Below, piece after piece: positions 34,500 through 45,583 of a stretch of DNA of 64,000 bases; positions within the stretch are counted from its first letter, which is position 1, and the number at the start of each line of letters is the position of its first letter. The translations under genes were made by a program, and so were the position numbers. Below the pieces are notes generated by a model. That model was not told the origin of the DNA and made no database searches. It saw only the letters and a list, made by a program, of their open reading frames with translations. Origin of the DNA: Narthecium ossifragum (lineage: Eukaryota; Streptophyta; Magnoliopsida; Dioscoreales; Nartheciaceae); contig OY986966.1 of NCBI GenBank assembly GCA_963920575.1, positions 3,306,130 through 3,370,129 of the forward strand, read 5' to 3'.

Positions 34500-35950
34500 A
34501 AAAAATCGGAAAATTGGTGTTTAGTCCCTTTGGGAGAAGTTCTTTGCCATTTAGTCTCCTTGAAAGATTTTAAGTCATTTAGTCCCTTTTTGGACAGCTG
34601 TATTTTTTTTATCTCTAAAATATCCTTTTATGTATTTTTTTAAATGAGAGATGGATGAATAGTTTTGAATTAGGTGGTTGGCATTAAATGGAGTGGTTGG
34701 GAATATATACACCTATTCCCAATACATGGAAGGCATGCATGCATCCACTTTATGGCTGGATGCATGCATTAATGGGAGCATTAATAGTAAAATTGGGGGA
34801 GTAACTACCAGTTTGGATGGGAAGTAACTACCAGTTTGGATGGGAAGTAACTACCAGTTTTGGGGGAAGTAACTACCAGTTAAACTGGGAAGGAACTACC
34901 AGTTAAATGGGGGAAGTAACTACCAGTTAAATAGGGGAAATAACTACCAGTTTGGATGGGAAGTAACTACCAGTTTTGGGGGGAGTAACTACCAATTTAT
35001 ATGGGAAGTAACTACCAGTTAACTGTGAAGTATCTACCAGTTTAATTGGCAAGTAAATACCAGTTTGAATGGGAAGTAACTACCAGTTGAAGTGTGAAGT
35101 AATTACAGTTTTTTTGTAAAGTAATTACCGCTTAAACTGGGAAGTAACTACCAGTTAAATGGGGGAAGTAACTACCAGTTAAATGTGGGAAGTAACTACC
35201 AGTTTGGATGGGAAGTAACTACCAGTTTTGGGGGAGTAACTACCAATTTATATGGGAAGTAACTACCAGTTAACTGTGAAGTAACTACCAGTTTAATTGG
35301 CAAGTAAATACCAGTTTGAATGGGAAGTAACTACCAGTTGAAGTGTGAAGTAATTACAGTTTTTTTGTAAAGTAATTACCGCTTAAACTGGGAAGTAACT
35401 ACCAGTTAAATGGGGGAAGTAACTACCAGTTAAATGGGGGAAGTAACTACCAGTTAAATGGGGGAAGTAACTACCAATTTGGATGGAAAGTAACTACCAG
35501 TTTGGATGGAAAGTAACTACCGCTTAAACTGGGAAGTAGCTACTTCCCTTATTTATGGAAGATAGTAGGTGGTTAGATGGTAGTTACTTCCCAATAAAGT
35601 TGGTAGTAACTTCTTAGTTAAATGGTAGTTACTTCTTTTATAATCGATAGTTACTTGTTAATTGGTAGTTACTTTCCAAAATATTGATCATTACTTTATA
35701 ATTTTCTGGGAAGTAACTACAAATAGTTAATATAAAAAAAAATTCTGATAAATAAGTACAAAAATTACTACAAATTTTTATGGAAAGTAATTACAATTTA
35801 TGAAAATTTTCTACAATTTATGGGAAGTAACTACAAAAATTGGTAGTTACTTCCAAGTGTTACTACCCTATTTCTGGGAATAGTAAATACAATTTTTTGA
35901 GAAAGTATCTATAATTTATGCGAAGTAACTACCAATTTTGGTAGTTACTT
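34500..35950. repeat. AAGTAACTACCAGTT minisatellite, copy 2, with higher-order and inverted structure
   Basis: After an introductory TTTAGTCCC...TAAAATATCC block (34515-34625), dozens of units of about 17-23 bp with the core GGAAGTAACTACCAGTT follow from 34800. Marker sequences TAATTACAGTTTTTTTGTAA recur at 35100 and 35351, giving a higher-order period of 251 bp (two copies). From about 35575 the core appears inverted (TGGTAGTTACTTCCC), then mixed orientations occur up to the assembly gap. It has no coding capacity and is related to 7470-7960. Confidence 0.85.
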
Positions 35951-36150
35951 NNNNNNNNNNNNNNNNNNNNNNNNNNNNNNNNNNNNNNNNNNNNNNNNNN
36001 NNNNNNNNNNNNNNNNNNNNNNNNNNNNNNNNNNNNNNNNNNNNNNNNNNNNNNNNNNNNNNNNNNNNNNNNNNNNNNNNNNNNNNNNNNNNNNNNNNNN
36101 NNNNNNNNNNNNNNNNNNNNNNNNNNNNNNNNNNNNNNNNNNNNNNNNNN
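35951..36150. other. Assembly gap (200 N)
   Basis: Exactly 200 unknown bases directly after the inverted minisatellite, presumably a placeholder because the repeat could not be assembled. The true length is unknown. Confidence 0.99.
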
Positions 36151-36576
36151 TAGAGTAACCAGCTGTCTAGTATAGGATCTATTTGTCAAATCTGTTCCTT
36201 AGTTGATTTTAAGCTTGAGTAGGCTTAAAATGCTGATACGTTGGCAATCCTTTAGAGGGTGAGGGACACCTCATGGCTGTTGGGACAGCTCATCCCTTAG
36301 TGGTAGTTACAAGCCTTACTGGCTTAGGTGAGGACCCCCACGTTTGGGGAGTCACCTTTTGGACTTTGGAGTCCTTCTTCCTCTCGTTTGAGGGGAGGTT
36401 TGCAGAAAAACAGAGTGGATAGCAGCAGGAAGAGGGAAGTGAAGAGAGGAAGCTGCAGAGAGAAAAAAAGAGGTAAAAGACCACTTCAAAAAGAAATTGA
36501 AGGGGGAGACAAGTCTAAGTGAGTAATGGGATTCTCGAAATGATCTCTCTGTTTTGATTCATTATAGGAGATTCTT

Positions 36577-36650
<74 letters not shown>

Positions 36651-38207
36651 TGCATCTTTTAAAATTCTGCAAGTATTGCTATTCATTTAGTGTTGAGTTA
36701 GATGTTATGGATATGTTTTGATTTCCTACAATGTTAAAGACATCATTTGCTACCCTTGGAAGTCCTATATCAGGGACTTAAATATCTGGTTCAGTTGCAA
36801 TGAGGGTGGACGTCCCTTACAGCTTCCTTAAGCTGTTCTGTTCACAGCTTCTTTAAAGCTGTTTTGATTCATCATGGGAATGAATTTTGTACAGATTATG
36901 TATGTCTATAATTACGGGTTATTCTGTTTAACTGAAGAGTGAGCACATTCTATCTGGTTAAACTTATCGTGAAGTGTGCTATTGTTTTGATTCAGTTTAG
37001 TTTTAATTAATGTTATGTGTGATGCCCAGGGTGAGATTCAATTTCAGCAATTCTTTTACTCACTGGGCTGTTTAGCTCATCCCATTTTTTCATTATATAT
37101 TTCAGGAGGTGAAGTCTAACTTACGATTCCAACACCTTGGCATCATCTTTTATACGAGGAAGATTGGATTTCTTTTTGTGCAAGGATGTTGTTTGTAGCT
37201 CAGTGCTTGCATATGTATAGAAGTTCAAGACTGTAGATTGTGTATTGCATGGGTTTGTAGGAGAGGGGAGGTCTTATATTAACTCTTTTGTGTAACTGAA
37301 AATTTGGGAGTGCTATTATACTGTTAATCTGTGAGTTTAGAGTGTTTTGAACCCCTATGGATCAGTAGCTTCTGCTGTTTATTTAATCATGTACCACTTA
37401 AACTCTTAGTTTTTTTAAGTTCTTATTGATATTACTGCAGCTTCGAAATCGATCTCTGAGAGAAAGATGTCTTTTAGCTCTCTCTCTTAATCGGAACTTG
37501 GATTTTAGTCACCATTCTATATCCCTGACCTCCGACCTCTTCTAGACACATGTTAGCAAATCCACAATTAAATTGAAGCCAAATTCGAATTGTTTTGTCC
37601 AGAATTCGGTTCTACTTTCTGTACTGCGCCGTCGGTAGTAAAATCGTGATAACTTTATCTAGAAAACTCGAAATCACGAACGGAAAAATTCTCCAAAAAC
37701 TAGACTTCAAGGGCTTCCCAACCATGTATGTTACTTCTTTTGGTTCAACCTGAGTATATATAGTTTTACCTGCAAACTTGACCCTTCTGCTCTGGCAGTT
37801 CGTCTGACCTCTTTTTATTGTGGTTTTCTTGGGGTTGTGGCAGAGTTCTGTTGGGGTTGTGACACAGAGGTAGGGGTTTTGGGAGGTGGCGGTGCCGGTT
37901 TCCAGGATGAGGGTGGAGTTTGTAGTTGATCTCCGACGAAGACGGAGGCCGTGGAGGTCGAGGGCATCGTAGCGGTGTCGTGAGGTGCTCAGGGAGAGGG
38001 GACGTCGGGGTGGCCGGGGAAGAGAAGGATGGAGGTGTTTTGAAGTTGGTCGGAGTTAATGAATGTAGAGATCACCGGGATTGGGGGTTGGGGTTAGAGC
38101 CGTGGCGAATGAAAGTGCGTAGGCTATGGGGAGCTCCGGCGCGTTCGAAGACATAGACCGGTGGTGCGGAGGAAGAGATTGGTCGCGATTGAAAAAATAG
38201 TGAGAGC
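36151..38207. other. Degenerate repeat-like sequence without a gene
   Basis: It contains a (TA)n microsatellite at about 36579-36647. Bases 37619-37755 share a diverged block (AAACTCGAAATCACGAAC, TTCTCCAAAAACTAGACTTC) with 48770-48905, suggesting one LTR-retrotransposon family. From 37.85 kb the sequence is GC-rich (GGAGGCCGTGGAGGTCGAGG) and forms the host site of the LINE. No gene was found. Confidence 0.45.
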
Positions 38208-38224
38208 GAGCATTCAGGGTCTCG
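38208..38224 (+). repeat. Left target-site duplication of the LINE
   Basis: GAGCATTCAGGGTCTCG occurs here and, identically, at 44123-44139 directly after a 10-base poly(A). A 17-bp perfect duplication brackets the LINE and shows insertion by target-primed reverse transcription. Confidence 0.95.
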
Positions 38225-38273
38225 ATGAAGTTTCCTATGATTGCAACTTTGCAAGAGACGAAGGTGAAAAAAG

Positions 38274-39890
38274 ATGAAGGTGGAAACGGATGGGCTGCAT
38301 GAGGGCTCTCAAGGGGAGGCGGGCGTTGGTAAGCCGGCGGCCTCTTGGGTGAAGGTGGCGGCGAGCGTGGTTGATTCATTGGTAGTAGGAGAGGAGGAGT
38401 TGCGGGGGCTGGTGGAACCACGTTCTGGACGAGTGTTCATTCCCCCGGAAGTCATAGCGCGCTGTCAGAAGAAGTGGGAATTCTCCCTGTTTGGCCGGTT
38501 CTTTGGTGGAAGGGTGGGGCTGGACTTCTTGCGGCGCCGCCTGGCAAATATCTGGAGGACGTCAGAGCCTTTCCTCGTCACGGACAGGCCTCATGGAGTG
38601 TTCGTGTTCAAGTTTGCCAATGAGGGGGACATGATGAAGGTACTCACAGGGGGCCCTTGGACGATAGATGGGAAGACTTTGTCCCTCCTTCGCTGGAAGC
38701 CATGCTTTCGGCCAAAGGCCTCGGACTTCACTAAGGTGTTGGTGTGGGTCCGCATGCCCGAACTCTCATCCGACCTAGGCGACAGGGAACCCCTCCTCCT
38801 TATCGCCTCGTCGCTGGGAAGGCCAGTAGCGGTGGATGCCTCTACCAAGTTTTTGGAGCGGAGCAGCTATGCCAGAGTATGCATTGAGATGGATGTGGAG
38901 GCCCCTGTCAAGCAAGTTACTACGGTGCTCTACCTGAATGAGAATGGGGAGGAGGTGCAGTTTGAGCAGCAGCTAGTCTATGAGAATGTCCTGATATGCC
39001 CTGCATGTGAGCGCTTTGGACATATGAGGGAGAAGTGCACGAAGGCTATTGCTGTCACGCCTGTGACAATACCTACAGCTGAGATTGGAGAGGGTGAGGT
39101 GGGTTCCTCACCGGTGGAACCACCTGCTCAGGCGAGGGTGCCTGGTGAGGTGGCGGCGCAACCGAGTGGAGTTGGTGGAGGTGAGTGGCTCACAGTGCAA
39201 ACCCGGAGGCGAGGCCGGGAGAGGGGCCAACCCAATACAAACACGCCGCCTGCCACCACCGGTGAAAGGCGGCGGCCGGTGACGGAAGGAAGGGTCAACG
39301 TTGGGAGGCCGGATTTGGCAGTTGAGGGGGATCGCATGATTGGTGGGGGCGGGATTCTGGGCAATCCTTTTGCCGCTTTGGAGAGAGCTAATGTGGAAGG
39401 GAGTCCAAATTCAAATCAGGAACGTTCCGTGCTAGCTGGCGAGGAGAATCCGGTGAACCCATTCAAATTCACGACGAGATCTAATGGGGGTGGGTCTAGT
39501 TCTTCCTCGAAGAAGGCGGTTAAGCCTGGTGGACCCAAGACTGGTGCACCGAAGGTGATGCCCTTGGCTTTGGGTCCTGCTGATCCCAGGGGAGGCCAGC
39601 CTAAGATGGTGGCGACTAAGCACAGTCCAGTGGCCGGGGCATCCTCATCTAACCAGCTGGGGGCAGCAGGGTCGAACCGGTTTGAGGCACTGAGGGAGTC
39701 CAGACCAGAGTTGGGTGACGAGGAAATTGAGGGACTCTCACTTCATGAAAGGGCCTGGTATGCGAGGGATGCTCGTCCTCATCGGCCAGGTCCGCTGGTG
39801 ATACCCAAAGGATACCGCCAACAGCCGGCGGAGATCCAGGAGGCAGACAGTCCTACAGAACGAAGGGCAAAACACGAGGAGGGGGTTTAG
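38274..39890 (+). CDS. LINE ORF1 protein (DUF4283 and CCHC-type zinc knuckle)
   Basis: A 538-codon open frame starting 49 bases after the 5' end of the element. Residues about 60-170 form the DUF4283 domain typical of plant LINE ORF1 (FGRFFGGRVGLDFLRRRLAN, then VFVFKFANEGDMMKVL and GGPWTIDGKTLSLLRW). It is followed by VLVWVRMPELSSD and a zinc knuckle at about residues 241-254, ICPACERFGHMREKC (CX2CX4HX4C). The rest is a long low-complexity, Gly/Pro-rich tail. The protein is expected to bind the element's RNA and act as a chaperone in the RNP with ORF2. The frame is unbroken and ends in TAG. Confidence 0.9.
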   Translation: MKVETDGLHEGSQGEAGVGKPAASWVKVAASVVDSLVVGEEELRGLVEPRSGRVFIPPEVIARCQKKWEFSLFGRFFGGRVGLDFLRRRLANIWRTSEPFLVTDRPHGVFVFKFANEGDMMKVLTGGPWTIDGKTLSLLRWKPCFRPKASDFTKVLVWVRMPELSSDLGDREPLLLIASSLGRPVAVDASTKFLERSSYARVCIEMDVEAPVKQVTTVLYLNENGEEVQFEQQLVYENVLICPACERFGHMREKCTKAIAVTPVTIPTAEIGEGEVGSSPVEPPAQARVPGEVAAQPSGVGGGEWLTVQTRRRGRERGQPNTNTPPATTGERRRPVTEGRVNVGRPDLAVEGDRMIGGGGILGNPFAALERANVEGSPNSNQERSVLAGEENPVNPFKFTTRSNGGGSSSSSKKAVKPGGPKTGAPKVMPLALGPADPRGGQPKMVATKHSPVAGASSSNQLGAAGSNRFEALRESRPELGDEEIEGLSLHERAWYARDARPHRPGPLVIPKGYRQQPAEIQEADSPTERRAKHEEGV

Positions 39891-40057
39891 GCGCTCCAAC
39901 TGGCCCTACTTGGTTGCTCTCCCCTCCGTGTGAGGAACTCGGATCCGGCGACATCTGAGGATGCGGTGATGCAGGAGTCGGGGCGTAATGGATTGACAGC
40001 GAAGAGGCCGCGTTCAGAAGCCCTGCAGGCGGGGCACCCCTCCTCCTCATAGTGTTA

Positions 40058-43000
40058 ATGATGCGCGCTATGTCCTGGAATTGCCATGGGCTGGGACCGA
40101 AGCGCGTGGTGAGAGCCTGTCGAAGGCTCTTAGCGGAGAATAACTTAGATATGGTGTTCTTATTAGAGGCTGTGGTGGTAGAAGCACATATGGGCTTTCT
40201 ACAGGCACAGTTGGGGGTTGACTGGGGGACTTTCCTCCTGCCGTCCCGGGGACGGCAAGGGGGCATTCTTGCTGTCTGGGAACTGAGCCTTGGAGATGTG
40301 ACTTTACACACTTTACGGACCAGGCCATCCACGGGGTGATAACGTCGAATGAGCTTGGCCAGTGGTTCATATCGGCAATTTACGCTGCAAGGAACCGCAC
40401 TGGGAGGAAGGAACTGTGGGAGGTACTACAGAATATTAATGAATGGGGTTGGCCACATCTCATGATAGGAGACTTCAATGCCCTCATAGCCCCGTCGGAG
40501 AAGAGAGGGGGGGCCCCGTTTGTATATGGCGGCTCTGTTATGGACTTCCTGGGCTTTATAACAGACGGTGATTTAGTGGACATAGGCTTTCGGGGTCCCT
40601 CCTTCACTTGGTCAAACAGGTGTGTGGGACTGCACGAATCCTGGAGCGTCTTGACAGGGGAATTTGCAACCCCCTATGGTGGGAATGGTTTCCGAAGGCA
40701 GAGATACAACACTTGCCCCGGCTGGGATCCGACCACAGGCCGCTGCTACTCTGTCTGGAGCCTGTGCGGAAGCTGGAGGGACCCTCACCTTTCCGTCTCC
40801 AACAGATGTGGGTGCCTCTACCGAAGTTCCAGAAGGTGGTGAAGCAGGCTTGGGCTCGGCCTCGTCGAGGATCGTTACAGTATTGCCTGAAGGGTCGGAT
40901 GAAGGAGGTTAAGAACACCGTCAAGTCATGGAACAGATATGATGACTTTGATTTGTTTAACACTAACTAGAGGGTTTTGCAGAACCTTCAGAGTCTCTAT
41001 ATGCAGGAGGAGCTTGGGCGGCTATCAGAGGAAGATGAGAAGAGGATGCGGAGTCTGGAGAACCAGTACGTGGCGACCATTGCTCAGCATGACGCTTATG
41101 TGGCTCAACATAGGCGGTCGGCTTGGGTGGAGGAGGGGGACAGGAACTCAAAAGTCTTCCATCGCAGCATGACAGGGAGCGGCAGCCGATCCCACATTCG
41201 AGAGGTGCTAAACCATGAGGGGCAGGCATTCTCTTCCCAGAAGGAGATAGCGGACGTGTTTCTGGCATACTACAAGGAGCTTTGGGCAGATCGGCAAAGG
41301 GGCTCCTCCCTACCCCTACCTGCCCTACCATCAGTGGATTTGGCTCAAGCAGAACTGCTGACGTCACCGGTGTCCGATGAGGAGATACGCGGGGCTCTCG
41401 ATCAGATGGGGTCAGACAAATGCCCTGGCCCTGACGGGTTCCCTCGGGAATTCTATAGTCAGTACTGGGGCACGGTGGGGGCGGATGTGTCAGGGCTAGT
41501 GAAGGAGTTCTTTGTCACTGGTACATTGCCTCCAGGCTGGGCGGACACCTTTATCGCATTCATCCCCAAAATAAAAAACCCAAGGCGTGTGAAGGACTAC
41601 CGCCCGGTGAGCTTGTGTAATGCCACTTACAAACTTATCTCCACAATATTGGTGAACAGGTTGAAGCCCGTGCTGGGCGGGCTGGTTAGCTTGGAGCAGT
41701 CGGCGTTCGTGGCGAGGCGCTCGATCTTCGACAACCTGGCGGCGGCACAGGAGCTAATGCACTCCCTCCACACTTCCCCCAAGAAGAAGGCATTGATGGC
41801 GGTGAAGGTAGATCTGCGGGCGGCGTACGATTCCATCAGCTGGAAGTTCCTGGAGCGTGTTTTGCGGGAGATGCAGTTTCCAGACCGCTGGGTGAGCTGC
41901 ATCATGACTTGTGTTACTTCTCCAAAGTTTTCCCTCATCCTGAATGGCAGAGTCTGCGGGTATTTCCCCTCTTTCTGTGGGGTTCGCCAAGGGGACCCCC
42001 TTTCTCCATACTTGTTCATATTGTGTCAGGAGGTCCTCACAAGGCTGCTGAAAGTGCCGCTGGTCGCGCTGGAGGGTGTGCACTATCCCTGCAACTCGTT
42101 CTGGATAGGTCATATGTTGTACGCCGATGAGTGCATTTTTTTCTCCCGGGCGTCCACTGAGGAGGTGCTCAAGTTATGCAGTGTGTTTAAATGGTACAAG
42201 AGCCTCTCAGGCCTAGAGATAAACGTGGATAAATCCAATGTTAAATTCTCTAAATCTACCTCAACAGATAGGCGCCATCGCCTAGCTCGGCTTCTGGGGG
42301 TGGCGGAGAAGATGGGGCCTTGGCGGTACCTGGGTATTCCACTGGAGATGGGACGGGTGCTAAGTTCGGATTATAACCGGCTGATTGAAGCGGTGCAGAA
42401 TAGACTTGCCAGCTGGAAGACAGCGAGGATGGCTGGAGCGAGCCGGGTGGTACTTGTGCAGGCAGTTCTCCAAACGATGCCTGCATTTCACATGATGGCG
42501 GCACCTGTGCCAGTGGGGGTTCTGAAGAAAATTGAAGCCATAATCCGAAGATTCCTTTGGAATGGCCGTCGTGGGGGGCTCTCAGTTATAGCGTGGGAGA
42601 AGGTCTGCCGTCATAAAATACATGGGGGGATGGGCCTGAAGGACCTAGTGCGCTGGCAGTTAGCTATGAAGATGCGGAGGGCGGCGATGCTGCTTAACAC
42701 CAGGCCTTCAGCTTGGTCGCAGGTTGTGAAGGGGAAGTATAGGTAGGAAGGGCACTTTCCTGACCTGATACCTAAGGGAAGGTGCTCGGTGCTCTGGAGA
42801 AGCATCTGTCAAGCCTTGAGGAGACTGAGGGGTGGACTGAAATGGACGTCGTGCCAAACCAGCTGCCTGGACTGGGAGTAGGATTGGTGGCTCGGCGATG
42901 GCCCTTTTGCTCGCTCGGTGGCACCGGTATCCGTGGATGAGGAGTATGAGGGGGTAACAATTGGCGAGCTGCTGGATGAAGAGGGGAGCTGGCAGGAGGA

Positions 43001-44078
43001 TGTGGTGAGGAGAATGGTGAGTCCAGAGGTGGCTAACAAATGGCTGGAGGTGATGATAGACCCTGAGCTTCAGCGCGATGAACACCGGTGGATGTGGTCC
43101 TCTTCCGGCGAGGTAACCACCGCATCTTGCTACAATTTCTTAGAGGCGTAGGATTACCAGCCGTCCCAGGAGGAGTCCATGACAAGATGGTGGTGGAGGG
43201 TTTGGAAGGTGCCGGCGGGTCCAAGGGTTCGGCATTTTCTCTGGCGTCTCTCGCATCAGAAGCTGCCAACTCTGAAGGCTTGCTGGGATTTGCGGTTAAC
43301 CAGTGAGAAGGCGTGCCCGCGCTGTTCTAGAGAAGATGAGGACCTAGAGCACCTATTCTTTGGATGCCCTCGATCGGGATTGATCTGGGAGGGGGTCTTA
43401 TGGAGGACAGGGGTGGACCTTAGAGGATGGAGCTCCGATCGGTGCTTTGCGTTGTTGGGGAGGTCGACGAAGGAGGAGGCGGCGAGCTATACGAGGACCC
43501 TGGTGGCCTACACACTGTGGTGCCTCTGGCGCGATCGGTGCTCCCTGGTGTATGAGGGCCACCGAGAAGAGGTTCCGGCGTTGATTCGCAGCATTTCCTG
43601 GCAGGCCAAGGAATACCACAATGTCCATTGCTTGAAGATGAGCCAGAAGGCGGCGAGGAGGGGCGAATGGGGGGGGTGTTGCCTGCAGGTGGATGCCGCG
43701 GTGGGAGACCCCCGGAGAGACATTGGGATTGGGGTGGTGTGTCTGGATGACGATGGCGCGGTGGAGTGGGAGGCATCCGCGGTGGCACGGGCCGATAGGG
43801 ATGAGGTGATTACTGGGGAGCTGCTCGCGGTCCGTTTGGCGTTGTCGGAAGCCCTGGGGAGGAGTATTCGCCAATTGATGGTGGAAAGCGACTCGATGAC
43901 GGCAGTTGCATTGATCAACGGCCGCCTGCCGGTGCCGCAACATCTAGCACCCATTCTGCAGGATATCTGGTGGATGGTTGGGGGGGTAGCTAGCTTTTGT
44001 ATCTATCATGTCCCTCGGGAGAATAATGTGAGGGCAGATAGCCTTGCTACCCAGGCTCGCCGCCTGGCAGTAGTGTAG
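40058..44078 (+). pseudogene. LINE ORF2: endonuclease - reverse transcriptase - zinc-binding - RNase H (disrupted)
   Basis: Endonuclease: AMSWNCHGLGPKRVVRACRR from 40058, a frameshift near 40330, then MIGDFNALIAPSEKRGG, a second frameshift near 40615, and LGSDHRPLLLCLEP. From 40608 one frame runs to 44078 with TAG stops at 40968, 42744, 42879 and 43149. The reverse transcriptase covers about 41390-42240: GPDGFPREFY, IPKIKNPRRVKDYRPVSLCN, VDLRAAYDSISWKFLERVL, GVRQGDPLSPYLFIL and HMLYADECIFFSRAS. The catalytic pair YADD is YADE. A zf-RVT region follows (RHFLWRLSHQKLPTLKACWD, then CPRCSREDEDLEHLFFGCP). The RNase H-like end keeps D-E-D-D (LQVDAAVGD, GELLAVRLAL, MVESDSMTAVALINGRLP, VRADSLATQARR). 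It is clearly non-functional as it stands. Confidence 0.93.
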
Positions 44079-44122
44079 TTATGTGCTTCTTAGCCTCCGG
44101 GCTCAACTTTTCAAAAAAAAAA

Positions 44123-44139
44123 GAGCATTCAGGGTCTCG
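44123..44139 (+). repeat. Right target-site duplication of the LINE
   Basis: A perfect copy of GAGCATTCAGGGTCTCG at 38208-38224, placed directly after the element's A10 tail. Confidence 0.95.
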
Positions 44140-44418
44140 GATGTTTTGTCTCAAAAACTATTTACTTGGGGCTAATGATAAATGCCATGGGCTAATAACA
44201 AACGTCACCCCTATTTTAGGTCTCTGATCAAATTCCCAAGTAAAACACTACTCATGTATGCACATCAATACTTATAAGATTGGGCGCACGTGTTAACTAA
44301 AATTTGAATCCCGTAGTAGGTTTTGATCATCTTTTCAAAGAAAAAAAAAGGAAAAAAAATGAGGCAGGGATTTCTCCATGATAAAGCCCAAATCAATTTT
44401 TCTGAGCAAAATTTATAG

Positions 44419-44712
44419 GGCAAAAAACACTTTGGTATCCTATAGTTTCAAATTTTTGTAGTTTAGTACCATGTTGTTTAAAAATTATCAAAAAAATGTC
44501 TAAAGTTACAAAACTGGTCATTTTGGAACCAACGGGCTAACTCCGTTATCAGCATTTCACGGCATGCCAGTCATACGTTAATTTTGACTAGTTTTTATTA
44601 GGCCAAAAAGCACTTTGGTACCATATAGTTTCAAAAATTTACAATTTAGTACCATGTTGTTTAAAAATTACCAAAAAATACCTGAGGTTACAAAACTGGT
44701 CATTTTGGATTT
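44419..44712 (+). repeat. Two direct copies of a 110-bp block
   Basis: GGGCAAAAAACACTTTGGTA...AACTGGTCATTTTGGA (44419-44528) recurs as GGCCAAAAAGCACTTTGGTA...AACTGGTCATTTTGGA (about 44602-44710). TIR-like starts of this kind (CAAAAAxCACTTTGGTACC) are seen in MULE-type elements, but the copies are direct, not inverted, so the class is open. Confidence 0.8.
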
Positions 44713-44889
44713 TTGGAGATATCTATACATAAGTCTTTTGATGATCAACATTTGTATCTGAATACTTGTTTTATATTTGATGTATCAATTGGCAATTAGC
44801 GATATTTAGTAAAATAATAGAAATTTTATTCGGACCCAGACCAATTGTTTAAATTAGATGTGTTATTTTATAATAAATGCATCATAAAT

Positions 44890-45426
44890 GGATTAAATAG
44901 ATTTGGAACCTCCGGACCGGATGGATTTTATGGGCTAGGGTGTGACATGGCTCGCTTATAATAACAAGTTTATGCGGGTTATATGCTCGTGGTAATGGAA
45001 AACATTGACAACCAAATGCCTTTAAGAAGTTTATGCGGGTTATATACTTAATGGAAAACACTCGCAACCAAATATTTGCAAGAAGTTATAATCAGGATCC
45101 TTAAGAAATAAAAGAATATGGAGACTTAAAGGAAGTAACTTAACTTGGTAATCGATTTATGGATATAATATATATGGATGTAACAAAAGCATCCACTCAA
45201 AAAGATCTAGGGAGACCAGATTGTGATAGGAGAGTAAGACATGTCTCTACATTATGTTTATGTTTCCTCTCAGCGACACCATTTTGTTTAGAGATATGCT
45301 GACATGTAAGGCGTGAAAATTACCATTAGTGTTCAATTCTTTTTTAAAATAACTGGGATATATATATATATATATTCACCTCCATTGTCGGTTTGCATTT
45401 GTTTAATAACACAATCAAACTGCTTT
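44890..45426 (-). pseudogene. Ty1/copia integrase fragment
   Basis: Read on the minus strand: QFDCVIKQMQTDNGGEY (core Asp of the integrase with DNGGE), then LTCQHISKQNGVAERKHKHN (the catalytic Glu in QNGVAERK), LLSQSGLPRSF, and FGCECFPL / LKAFGCQCFPLPRAYNPHKL. Frameshifts, stops and a (TA)n expansion at 45361-45374 disrupt it. The FGCxCFPL...NPHKL segment is present twice in tandem (about 45000-45075 and 44940-45000). It is a decayed piece of copia pol; the rest is missing, and a TIR element begins at its left-hand (upstream) end. Confidence 0.85.
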
Positions 45427-45476
45427 TAAGGATATGAATCAACCAGTTAAGGATATGAATCAACCTATATCTCCTG

Positions 45477-45531
45477 CAAGTTTATAGTTGGACATCAGAT
45501 AAAAATGATCTGATGTCCAACTATAAACTTG
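45477..45531. repeat. Perfect hairpin with 24-bp arms
   Basis: CAAGTTTATAGTTGGACATC plus AGAT (45477-45500) pairs without mismatch with 45508-45531; the loop is AAAAATG. It lies just inside the left TIR of the 573-bp element. The stem is long enough to act as a foldback or small-RNA precursor if transcribed. Confidence 0.95.
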
Positions 45532-45583
45532 TGAAAGAAAAATGATTTGTGCACATGCCCACGTGGCATGTGCATTTCACAAT

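Larger units (their letters stand above)
38225..44122 (+). mobile_element. L1-type LINE retrotransposon, near full length, decayed
   Basis: A 5.9-kb element bounded by a perfect 17-bp target-site duplication and ending in A10 (44113-44122). It has a 49-bp leader, ORF1 (DUF4283/zinc knuckle) and ORF2 with endonuclease, reverse transcriptase, zinc-binding and RNase H parts, then only about 34 bp of 3' UTR. ORF1 is open; ORF2 carries two frameshifts and four in-frame TAG stops, plus a YADE catalytic box, so the copy is inactive. The intact duplication and intact ORF1 suggest a fairly recent insertion that then decayed. Confidence 0.95.

Noticed and set aside
35929..36189. Open frames across the N run
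   Set aside because: They consist of unknown bases only.
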